Positions 26,494-34,218 of a stretch of DNA of 64,000 bases are shown here, piece by piece (position 1 is the first letter of the stretch; every line of letters begins with the position of its first letter). The stretch covers positions 48,126-112,125 of the forward strand of contig NZ_JABFNN010000033.1 of NCBI RefSeq assembly GCF_013090115.1, written 5' to 3'. Origin of the DNA: Flagellimonas amphidinii. GTDB taxonomy: Bacteria; Bacteroidota; Bacteroidia; Flavobacteriales; Flavobacteriaceae. Made by a program: the position numbers and the translations under genes. Under the pieces are notes generated by a model that was given only the letters and a program-made list of their open reading frames with translations, searched no databases and was not told the origin of the DNA.

Positions 26494-26796
26494 AGCCGAG
26501 AGATGTTTGTAGGTTAAGATACCTGTTTGGGACAGGTTGGTGTTTTTTGCGTTTTCTCATGACAAGATTTGGGAGCTTGTAAGAGTTTTACTATTAATAG
26601 TATTTCAATATTACACTTTTTTTCGGTAAATAACCAATTTACTCGTTGAATGGCGATTAATATCTGTTCATATGCTTCATGATTCAGATAAGATTCAAAA
26701 AACTAAAAAATAATCAAAGTGATTGTCAGTCATATTTCTTACAAAATTTTGCTGATTTAAGTTATTTTTGTTCTTCAATTCTTGTTGTAAATCGCG
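26494..26796. other. 303-base divergent intergenic region
   Basis: Lies between the PorP/SprF gene and the GNAT gene. It has a short hairpin (ACCTGT-TTGGG-ACAGGT, 26521-26537), a long AT-rich stretch and the GNAT -7 box at 26763. No gene is seen. Confidence 0.5.
26763..26770 (+). promoter_or_regulatory. -7 promoter box of the GNAT gene
   Basis: TATTTTTG matches TAnnTTTG, 26 bases before the start codon at 26797; the -33 element is not evident. Confidence 0.4.
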
Positions 26797-27294
26797 ATGG
26801 ATAATTCCCTAAAAATAGTCCCTTTTTCTTCTGAATACGGCGAAGCATTCAAATCACTAAATGAGGAGTGGATTGTCAAGTATTTCAAAATGGAAGAAAT
26901 GGACAGAGTATCCTTGAACAATCCGAAGGAGTACATTTTGGATAAAGGAGGGTATATAGCTGTAGCCTTGTTTAATGGTGAAGCTATTGGTGTTTGCGCC
27001 CTTATTCCCAGTAATCGTGATGAATTTGATTTTGAGCTCGCAAAAATGGGAGTTTCACCTAAAGCCCAAGGTAAAGGTATTGGAAAACTATTGGGTGAAC
27101 ATATTATTGATAAAGCTCGAGAAATGGGTGCGACCAGAATATTTTTGGAAAGCAACAGGGTATTAAAACCTGCGCTTGGTCTTTATCGCAAACTAGGTTT
27201 TGTGGAAATTGTAGGAGCAACATCACCTTACGAACGCAGTGATATTCAAATGGAGTTGGTTATAGACAATTCCTTTTTCACCTTAAATCCATAA
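26797..27294 (+). CDS. GNAT-family N-acetyltransferase
   Basis: A 165-residue GNAT protein: KIVPFSSEYGEAFKSLNEEW at the N-terminus, EAIGVCALIP, then FELAKMGVSPKAQGKGIGKL with the acetyl-CoA-binding R/Q-x-x-G-x-G/A loop, and PALGLYRKLGFVEI at the C-terminus. The length is that of a single-domain enzyme. The substrate is unknown; the KYFKMEEMDR segment after the first strand occurs in related acetyltransferases. Single gene. Confidence 0.9.
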   Translation: MDNSLKIVPFSSEYGEAFKSLNEEWIVKYFKMEEMDRVSLNNPKEYILDKGGYIAVALFNGEAIGVCALIPSNRDEFDFELAKMGVSPKAQGKGIGKLLGEHIIDKAREMGATRIFLESNRVLKPALGLYRKLGFVEIVGATSPYERSDIQMELVIDNSFFTLNP

Positions 27295-27347
27295 CTAATA
27301 GGCTTTCCTAAAAACCAAGCAAATTCTTGTTTTTGATTTTATCTATC

Positions 27348-27378
27348 AGTTCCTGTACTCCCCCAAGAGTTCCTGTAC
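27348..27378 (+). repeat. 11-bp direct repeat upstream of the DoxX gene
   Basis: AGTTCCTGTAC occurs at 27348-27358 and, without change, at 27368-27378, a period of 20 bp. It lies 70-100 bases before the DoxX start and is a likely binding site for a regulator that contacts the same DNA face twice. Confidence 0.6.
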
Positions 27379-27448
27379 AGATATCAAATTTTTATATCTC
27401 ATTAAAAATGAGTATATTATAAGGTTATCTCGCTAAAACTATTTAATC

Positions 27449-27871
27449 ATGGAAACCGTTAAAAACTTGAATAAATGGGCCAATGCCCATACGTACTATC
27501 CATTAGATTTACTTCGTGCAGCTCTTGGAGTTTTTCTTTTCATCAAAGGGGTGGAATTTATGACCAATCATGAACAAATGGCCCAAATGGCTCGCCCTTT
27601 TCAAGACATGCCTGGAGGAATGATTATTTTGCACTATATAGCTCCCGCTCATTTTGTAGGTGGGTTTTTAATTGTTGTTGGTTTGCTTACACGTTGGGCA
27701 TCCTTAGCTCAAGTACCTATTTTAATGGGAGCTGTGCTGACCAACTTTTTAGGGGAAATGAACACAATAAATTTGATTTTGTCCATCATCACACTAATAG
27801 CTTGCCTGTTCTTTTTAGTCTATGGTTCTGGAAAACATTCTGTAGATTATTATTTAAAAATGCAACAATAG
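27449..27871 (+). CDS. DoxX-family membrane protein
   Basis: A 140-residue protein with four hydrophobic helices: PLDLLRAALGVFLFIKGVEF, MIILHYIAPAHFVGGFLIVV, APILMG-like segment 85-100 and LILSIITLIACLFFLVYG. The DoxX family is linked to quinone or thiol redox at the membrane, but the role of most members is unknown. Its upstream region has a perfect 11-bp direct repeat with 20-bp period. The stop is 4 bases from the stop of the convergent TonB receptor. Confidence 0.85.
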   Translation: METVKNLNKWANAHTYYPLDLLRAALGVFLFIKGVEFMTNHEQMAQMARPFQDMPGGMIILHYIAPAHFVGGFLIVVGLLTRWASLAQVPILMGAVLTNFLGEMNTINLILSIITLIACLFFLVYGSGKHSVDYYLKMQQ

Positions 27872-27875
27872 TTGG

Positions 27876-30038
27876 CTATAGATTATCCAGTTGATTGCTT
27901 TTACCATCAGAGCTTATGGTCCAAAAGAAGCCAACAAAGAAAAAGCTATCTGCTGCAGGTGTGATTGCTCTTCTATCAAAAACTCCATCCATGTTTGGGG
28001 TATCTGCATATTGATAATTACTCACATTATTGAAACCCAAAACATTATTTACTGAAAAGTAAAGAATCTTCTGTTGATCTATAAGATAGGCCCAATTCAG
28101 ACTCAAGTTGTTGAAAGATTTGGTTCTTTCTGCCATAAATTCTGTGGAGTTTGGATCATTGTATGGTCTCCCAGAAGCAAAGGAATAAGAAAGTCCAACT
28201 TGCGACCGCAATTTATCCACCCAATACTTTGTAACCAATGAAAAATTATGTTTAGCTGCAAAATTGGGAGTTGCTTGAGCCCTAAAATCCTGATAATCCC
28301 TTTCCGTATCCAGATAGGAATAGGATACCCAATAATCTAAATATTCAATGCTCTTATTATCCCTCCAAAATAAATCAAGTCCTGCCGCATAACCGTTTCC
28401 TGTATTCGTAAAGTTTGAATCAAATTGAGGGAATTGGGTGTCATATTTGATTAAATTATCATAGTCTTTATAATATGCTTCGGCCCTAAAGGTTTTACCA
28501 TCTCCCAAATATTGATAATTGGCAATATAATGTGAGGTTTTTTCGGAAAGCACAGCAGCATCAAACTTAAGCACATTCGCAACTGGATTCTGATAAAAAT
28601 CACCATATGCCACAGAAAATTGTCCCTTCTCGCTTGATTTATAGGCCAAGGAGACCCTTGGAGAAATTGTAAAATCATCTAAAAGAGAACTATACTCTCC
28701 CCTAGCTCCCAGTTTCATAGCAAATTGATTGCTAAAAAATATATCAGCCTCAGCAAAACTGCCCCATAGACTTTCATTGTACCCACTATCAAAAGTAAAA
28801 TCATCGGCGGTAGCTAATTTATCCTTGTAATCAGAAATAAAAACCTCTGCCCCAAAATTAAGGTCAAACCGACTGCTAAAATTTTTACGTGCCTTTAGCT
28901 TCAAGTGTGAAGCTATCTCTTTTGCATCAATAATATCTTCCTGCAATACGATGTCATTGTTGTCCCATGAAATAGATGCCCCTGAAGTGACGCTCCAGTC
29001 ATTATCAAAATAATACTTATAGGAAGCATTGAAATATAAATTGTTATTCGTCAATTGAAACTGGACAAAATCCTCAAAATTGATATCCTCCTGCTCAATA
29101 TCCAAGTCTGCGTGGTTGAACCCGGTGTAAAGCTTGAACATACTTTGGTCTCCTTTACTTCTAAAAACCGCTTCGCCAGAAATGGATTCATAAGGACGGT
29201 TCCAACGCACCCCTTGTGTAGATGGAATCAATGCTTCATAAGGTGCCAAATTGATATAACTGGTATTCAAACTCAACGATTGATCACCCCAAATTTTGGT
29301 GTGGCCAAGACCTCCCCCTACGGACATCATGGAAATATCTGTTTTCTCTTGATTTGGAACATCGGTTGTATTCAGTAGCAATACACTGGAAAGTGCTTGA
29401 CCATATTCTGCGGAATATCCCCCAGTACTAAAAGTAATTCCTTTAAAAAGAAAAGGAGAAAAACGTCCACGGGTAGGTATATTGTTCGCAGTGGCATTAA
29501 AGGGTTGAAATACCCGAAGTCCATCTATAAAAACCTGGGTTTCACCTGCTGCCCCTCCCCTAACAAACAATCGACCATCTTCATTAACTGTACTTGTTCC
29601 TGGCAAAGTTTGCAAAGCAGCTACAAAATCTCCAGCTGCACCGGCAGTGGTCACAATATCCAATGGTTTTAATACCGAAACCTTGGAATTGTCTCCAGCT
29701 TCAAAAGTACCTGCTGTCAATGTTACTCCAGACAATGCATTGATGGATTCCATTAAACTAATGGAAAGGTCTTTGAAATAGTTGATGTCGCCCACTTCAT
29801 AGTGTGGTTCGTAAGACAACATGGACACCACTAAGGTTTGGGTTCCCTCCGCTATAGTTTCAAAATTAAATTGTCCATTATCATCGGTTGAAGCACCATC
29901 GTAGGTTCCTTCCAAATATACATTGGCCCCAACAATAGGATTGTTTTTTGTATCCGTAACAATACCGGAAACCATGGTTTGTGCCACGGTAAGTTTCACA
30001 CTAAGAAGTAAAAGAATTAAAAAGATTAGGTTTTTCAT
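27876..30038 (-). CDS. TonB-dependent receptor under a LytTR-type promoter
   Basis: A 720-residue receptor. Signal peptide (MKNLIFLILLLLSVKLTVAQ), carboxypeptidase-like domain (about 20-100: VSGIVTDTKNNPIVGANVYL, FNFETIAEGTQTLVVSM), plug (VAALQTLPGTSTVNEDGRLF, RGGAAGETQVFIDGLRV) and a barrel. It is short for the class and ends FVGFFWTISSDG with a brief tail. It is divergent from the DUF2141 gene, and each gene has its own promoter with the LytTR layout, so both are predicted to be driven by the 14-18 kb signalling locus. The ligand is unknown. Confidence 0.9.
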   Translation of the reverse strand: MKNLIFLILLLLSVKLTVAQTMVSGIVTDTKNNPIVGANVYLEGTYDGASTDDNGQFNFETIAEGTQTLVVSMLSYEPHYEVGDINYFKDLSISLMESINALSGVTLTAGTFEAGDNSKVSVLKPLDIVTTAGAAGDFVAALQTLPGTSTVNEDGRLFVRGGAAGETQVFIDGLRVFQPFNATANNIPTRGRFSPFLFKGITFSTGGYSAEYGQALSSVLLLNTTDVPNQEKTDISMMSVGGGLGHTKIWGDQSLSLNTSYINLAPYEALIPSTQGVRWNRPYESISGEAVFRSKGDQSMFKLYTGFNHADLDIEQEDINFEDFVQFQLTNNNLYFNASYKYYFDNDWSVTSGASISWDNNDIVLQEDIIDAKEIASHLKLKARKNFSSRFDLNFGAEVFISDYKDKLATADDFTFDSGYNESLWGSFAEADIFFSNQFAMKLGARGEYSSLLDDFTISPRVSLAYKSSEKGQFSVAYGDFYQNPVANVLKFDAAVLSEKTSHYIANYQYLGDGKTFRAEAYYKDYDNLIKYDTQFPQFDSNFTNTGNGYAAGLDLFWRDNKSIEYLDYWVSYSYLDTERDYQDFRAQATPNFAAKHNFSLVTKYWVDKLRSQVGLSYSFASGRPYNDPNSTEFMAERTKSFNNLSLNWAYLIDQQKILYFSVNNVLGFNNVSNYQYADTPNMDGVFDRRAITPAADSFFFVGFFWTISSDGKSNQLDNL

Positions 30039-30060
30039 GACTGCTCATTTTTTGATGGGT

Positions 30061-30130
30061 CAAAATTGAGTCACCACGGAAAAAATCACTAATCTGAACT
30101 ACCCAATCGTAGAATTTTAGCGATGAATTG
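30061..30130 (-). promoter_or_regulatory. Putative LytTR-regulated promoter of the TonB receptor
   Basis: On the minus strand: CAATTCATC (30122-30130), 12 bases GCTAAAATTCTA, CGATTGGGT (30101-30109), 32 bases, then CAATTTTG (30061-30068), 22 bases before the start codon. The second 9-mer is the weakest of the eight, but the spacing is the same as in the other three promoters and the -7 box equals that at 18287. Confidence 0.65.
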
Positions 30131-30150
30131 AAATTGGAAAATTGGATTTA

Positions 30151-30220
30151 CAATTCACTCCGAAAAATCAACATTTCGGCACATTGAAATTTAAAAATCA
30201 TTCCTATCGAAAGAAATTTG
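30151..30220 (+). promoter_or_regulatory. Putative LytTR-regulated promoter of the DUF2141 gene
   Basis: On the plus strand: CAATTCACT (30151-30159), 12 bases CCGAAAAATCAA, CATTTCGGC (30172-30180), 32 bases, then GAAATTTG (30213-30220), 29 bases before the start codon at 30250. It faces away from the TonB receptor promoter, so the intergenic region carries two back-to-back copies of the module. Confidence 0.7.
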
Positions 30221-30249
30221 GAGCATCAAAACATCAAAAAGCAATCATT

Positions 30250-30669
30250 ATGAAAACTATTTTATTGACATTCGCATTCGCATTGACCAGCCTCGTAGGC
30301 TTAGCACAAGAAACAACTGGAATCAACATTCAAGTAACTATTGATAAGATTACCAGCGATACTGGACAAGTATTGATCAGTTTACATACTGCCGATACTT
30401 TTATGAAAGGTCCTGGAATTCAAAACCTAAAAAGCACCATCGAAAATGGCAAGGTTTCCCTCACTTTTGAAAATGTAGCCCCTGGAGATTACGCGGTTAT
30501 GGCCATGCATGATGCAAACGGAAATAACAGAATGGATTATGAAATCAATGGAATGCCTAAAGAAAGCTATGGTATGTCTGGCAACGACATGTCCTTTGGA
30601 CCACCAGCCTTTAATGACGCTAAATTTACAGTAGAAAACGAGGATTTGGAGTTTAATATTCGATTCTAA
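30250..30669 (+). CDS. DUF2141 secreted protein
   Basis: A 139-residue exported protein, started at the ATG at 30250 that opens a signal peptide (MKTILLTFAFALTSLVGLAQ). The frame is open upstream, but that part overlaps the promoter. The mature domain is a small beta-sandwich of the DUF2141 type: INIQVTIDKITSDTGQVLIS, VSLTFENVAPGDYAVMAMHD, DANGNNRMDYEINGMPKESY. The DxNxNxxxD loop could bind calcium. Function unknown. A strong terminator follows. It shares regulation with the divergent TonB receptor. Confidence 0.9.
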   Translation: MKTILLTFAFALTSLVGLAQETTGINIQVTIDKITSDTGQVLISLHTADTFMKGPGIQNLKSTIENGKVSLTFENVAPGDYAVMAMHDANGNNRMDYEINGMPKESYGMSGNDMSFGPPAFNDAKFTVENEDLEFNIRF

Positions 30670-30689
30670 CAATACAACATTCATCAATC

Positions 30690-33600
30690 TTGAAAAGGCT
30701 TGCCGTTGGCAAGCCTTATTTTGTCCGTATTGGTTTAAACACTACATTTAAAAGACTGTTTATCAACCAACAAACTACTGCTATCAAAAAACCAATCCTC
30801 ATACTGCTCTTTTCGTTCCTTTTTTCAAGTCAGTTGCAAAGTCAGTCAAACCTCTTAGACAGTCTCAGAAATCAGTACAAATTGGTAAATACAGATTCTT
30901 TAAGAGTTAGGGTTTTAAAGGACATTTCATGGCAACTCCTTAACAACAGAGGAAATGCCGGATTGGCCAAAAAGCACATCGACAGTTTTTACACCATTAG
31001 CAAAAGAGCGAATATACAGTGGGGACTTTCCTTGGCCAATTATCAATACGCAGTACTTGAAAGGCAAAATGGCAATTATGGTGCTGCTCTGGACTATATT
31101 GATAAGTACTTGGATTTTGACCTTACCAAAGAGGAACCTTTTTCAATGGCCAACGGCCTTTACCAAAAAGCCATCATTTTGGACAATTTTGGAAGTTTTG
31201 AAAAGAGTCTGGAAATCTATTATGACATTTTAAAAATATATGAAGAGTACGATAATCCTTTCAGCGTTGCCACCACATTGAACGCCATTGGTGAAATTAA
31301 AAAAGAGACGGGTAAAATGTCCGAGGCCATGGAAAGTTATACCAAAGCCTTGAAAATTTTTGAGGAATTAAGTGACAAAACGGAAATGGCCAATTGTCTT
31401 TTCAATATTGGAGATACTTTTATGCAGCAAAAGGATTATGATCAAGCACTTACCTATTTTCATCAAGCTTTAGCATTGGATGAAGCTACCAATAGTGATT
31501 GGGGAAGAGCCTACGATTTTGAGGCATTGGGAAAAGTATATGGCTATCAACAAAAGTTTGACCTATCCTTGGAATACCATAAGAAAGCGTTGGCTATTCG
31601 AGAAAAGCTGAACCAGCAATTGGAACTCGCCATGAGTCATAACCAAATTGGCATCATCAATTTAGAAACCAAAGACTATGCCAATGCCAAAAAAAGTATC
31701 CTGAAAGCAATGGAAATTGCAACAACGATTGGTGCAAAACCCCAATTGCAGAAAAGTTACGATGTATTGTCCCAGATTTATGAGAGAACCGGGGATTTTG
31801 AAAACGCCTTGATTTATAGAAACCGATCCTCTTTTTTGAAAGACAGTCTTTTTTCCGAGGTAAAGTCCAAGCAGATAGAAGAACTTCAAGTGCGTTTTGA
31901 TACTGAAAAAAAACAGGATGCCATCGCAGCGCTTCAAAAAGATGCAGAAATTGGGGAGCTGAAGTTAGAGCAGCAAAAAACACTTCGCAATGTGGTCATT
32001 GGCATATCCATGGCTACACTTTTTTTCCTTTGGTTTGCTTTCAATCGCTATAAAGATGCCCAAAGGGCAAAACAAATAGAAGAGGAGAAAAAAAGGGCAT
32101 TGTTGGAAGAACGTAAACGAACCGAAATAGAAAAACAACGTGTGGCTGAACTTCAAAAAATAGATAGACTTAAAGATGAATTTTTGGCCAACACCTCTCA
32201 TGAACTCCGAACACCTTTGGTGGGCATTATCGGTCTTACGGAATCCTTAAAGGATGGCGTAGCAGGGAAGTTATCAAAAGCTGCGCTCGAAAACTTGGAC
32301 ATGATTGCCAATAGTGGAAAACGACTTTCCCATTTAGTAAATGATATTCTGGATTTTTCCCGCCTTAAAAACAAAGATCTGGCACTCGCCTCAAGACCTG
32401 TGGATATCCACGCAGTTACCAACATAGTCATACGGTTATCCCATCCCTTGGTTAAAGACAAAAAATTAAAGCTTATCAATTCCATTCCTAAAGAAGTGCC
32501 TTTAGTCAATGCCGATGAAAATCGACTTCAACAAATTATGCACAATCTTGTGGGCAATGCCATCAAGTTTACACATAAAGGATATGTTACATTGACTTCC
32601 GAAGTAAAAGATACCATGCTATCCATTTCAGTTTCCGATACAGGAATTGGCATCCCCAAAGACAAATTACTTTCAGTTTTTGATTCATTTGAACAGGTTG
32701 ATGGTTCAACCCAAAGAGAATATGGTGGTACCGGTCTTGGTCTTTCTGTGACCAAACAATTGGTTGAATTGCACGGCGGTTCTATTTCAGTCACCTCCCA
32801 GGAAGGCAAGGGCTCTATCTTCACTTTTACCTTGCCTTTAAGTGAAAAAGGTAGAAAAGAGCTGAAAAAAGAAGAGTATACTCCAAAGGATTTTGTGCAA
32901 TCCGTATTGCCTGTCCCTGAAGGCATCACTTTAGCAGTAGAAAAACATCAAAGCTCTGAAGAAACTCCAAAAATCTTGATTGTTGATGACGAACCCGTAA
33001 ATAGAAGAGTTTTGGAAAATCATTTGACCGTAGCAGGTTATCGCATTACAGAAGCAAGTACTGGTAACGAAGCATTACAATTGTTGGTAGATGACCCATC
33101 CTTCAATCTTGTGCTTCTGGATATTATGATGCCCGAAATTTCGGGGTATGAGGTGTGCGAAAAAATAAGGGAAACCCAAGGAGCCAATGAACTTCCCATA
33201 ATTTTACTTACCGCAAAGAACACCGTGGAAGACTTGGTTACTGGATTTGGTGCCGGAGCAAACGATTATTTGACCAAACCTTTTTCCAAGAACGAGCTGT
33301 TAAGTCGCATTAAGACGCACCTTAACTTAAATACGATTCACAGGGCCACTTCAAAATTTGTTCCTTCAGAATTTGTCCGTTCCGTAGGAAAAGAATCCAT
33401 TACAGAGGTTAGATTGGGAGATCATATAGAAAAAAGTGTTTCAGTATTGTTTTCAGACATCCGGGATTACACCACCCTATCTGAAAGTATGACTCCTGAA
33501 CAAAATTTTAAGTTTGTGAACGCTTATGTAGGTAGAATGGGACCCATCATAAAAGAAAATGAAGGCTTCGTAAACCAATATTTGGGTGATGGTATCATGG

Positions 33601-34208
33601 CCTTATTCCCTAAAAAACCAGAAAATGCCTTGGACTCGGCTATAGAAATGCAAAGAACGTTAGCACTATACAACAAAAGAAGGGTTGAAGAAAAAGGCTA
33701 TAAACCATTGGCTGTAGGCATTGGTATACACACCGGACCATTGATTATGGGAATTATTGGTGACTCTAAAAGAAACGACCCGGCTGTTATTGCTGATACA
33801 GTTAATAGTGCCGCTAGAGTTGAAGGAGTAACCAAACACTTTGGGGCCAACATTATTATTAGCGAGGACAGTTTGAATTTGATAACAGACCCAAGAGGTT
33901 TTAACTTTAGATATCTAGGAAAAGTTAGGGTGAAAGGGAAACAGAAAGCAATTGAAATTTATGAGTGTATAGACGGTGATAGTATTGGAAGTATTTCCCT
34001 GAAGTTGGAAACTAAAAAACTCTATGACGAAGGCATTGAACACTTTTTCAATGGGAATTTTAATGACGCCTCAACGAATTTTGAGGGTGTTCTTTATAAA
34101 AATCCGAGCGACTCAGTTGTAAAATATTTCAACGAAAAGGCTAAAAAATATGCAGTACTAGGAATTCCCGAAGGTTGGAAGTCGGGAACTATATTGCATG
34201 AGAAATAA
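30690..34208 (+). CDS. Hybrid TPR - histidine kinase - receiver - class III nucleotide cyclase
   Basis: An open frame of 1172 codons from the only standard start codon upstream, a TTG at 30690. That TTG lies beside the terminator of the preceding gene, and a promoter (30720-30750) sits inside the frame. The real start is therefore probably a non-standard codon near 30783 (ATC), where a signal-peptide-like stretch IKKPILILLFSFLFSS begins. Domains: TPR repeats (about 70-400), membrane helix (about 433-452), coiled coil, HisKA with SHELRTP (His504), HATPase with NAIKFTHKG, DTGIGIPKD and GGTGLGLSV, receiver with Asp811 (LLDIMMPE), then a class III cyclase with FSDIRDYT (Asp923), YLGDGIMALFP (Asp967) and ADTVNSAARVEG. 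It should turn a periplasmic signal into cyclic nucleotide. Convergent with nifJ. Confidence 0.88.
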   Translation: MKRLAVGKPYFVRIGLNTTFKRLFINQQTTAIKKPILILLFSFLFSSQLQSQSNLLDSLRNQYKLVNTDSLRVRVLKDISWQLLNNRGNAGLAKKHIDSFYTISKRANIQWGLSLANYQYAVLERQNGNYGAALDYIDKYLDFDLTKEEPFSMANGLYQKAIILDNFGSFEKSLEIYYDILKIYEEYDNPFSVATTLNAIGEIKKETGKMSEAMESYTKALKIFEELSDKTEMANCLFNIGDTFMQQKDYDQALTYFHQALALDEATNSDWGRAYDFEALGKVYGYQQKFDLSLEYHKKALAIREKLNQQLELAMSHNQIGIINLETKDYANAKKSILKAMEIATTIGAKPQLQKSYDVLSQIYERTGDFENALIYRNRSSFLKDSLFSEVKSKQIEELQVRFDTEKKQDAIAALQKDAEIGELKLEQQKTLRNVVIGISMATLFFLWFAFNRYKDAQRAKQIEEEKKRALLEERKRTEIEKQRVAELQKIDRLKDEFLANTSHELRTPLVGIIGLTESLKDGVAGKLSKAALENLDMIANSGKRLSHLVNDILDFSRLKNKDLALASRPVDIHAVTNIVIRLSHPLVKDKKLKLINSIPKEVPLVNADENRLQQIMHNLVGNAIKFTHKGYVTLTSEVKDTMLSISVSDTGIGIPKDKLLSVFDSFEQVDGSTQREYGGTGLGLSVTKQLVELHGGSISVTSQEGKGSIFTFTLPLSEKGRKELKKEEYTPKDFVQSVLPVPEGITLAVEKHQSSEETPKILIVDDEPVNRRVLENHLTVAGYRITEASTGNEALQLLVDDPSFNLVLLDIMMPEISGYEVCEKIRETQGANELPIILLTAKNTVEDLVTGFGAGANDYLTKPFSKNELLSRIKTHLNLNTIHRATSKFVPSEFVRSVGKESITEVRLGDHIEKSVSVLFSDIRDYTTLSESMTPEQNFKFVNAYVGRMGPIIKENEGFVNQYLGDGIMALFPKKPENALDSAIEMQRTLALYNKRRVEEKGYKPLAVGIGIHTGPLIMGIIGDSKRNDPAVIADTVNSAARVEGVTKHFGANIIISEDSLNLITDPRGFNFRYLGKVRVKGKQKAIEIYECIDGDSIGSISLKLETKKLYDEGIEHFFNGNFNDASTNFEGVLYKNPSDSVVKYFNEKAKKYAVLGIPEGWKSGTILHEK
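30695..30722 (+). terminator. Terminator after the DUF2141 gene
   Basis: A perfect 10-bp stem (AAGGCTTGCC / GGCAAGCCTT), loop GTT, followed by ATTTT. It overlaps the 5' end of the long frame of the hybrid kinase. Confidence 0.88.
30720..30750 (+). promoter_or_regulatory. Promoter of the hybrid kinase/cyclase gene
   Basis: TTTG (30720-30723), 19 bases, then TACATTTA (30743-30750), one mismatch from TAnnTTTG. Transcription would begin near 30756, downstream of the only TTG start codon. Confidence 0.5.
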
Positions 34209-34218
34209 TGAGAGCCGC

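Noticed and set aside
27347..27415. DoxX upstream repeat as a fifth LytTR module
   Set aside because: Period is 20 rather than 21, the A-rich linker is absent and no TTTG box lies 32 bases downstream.
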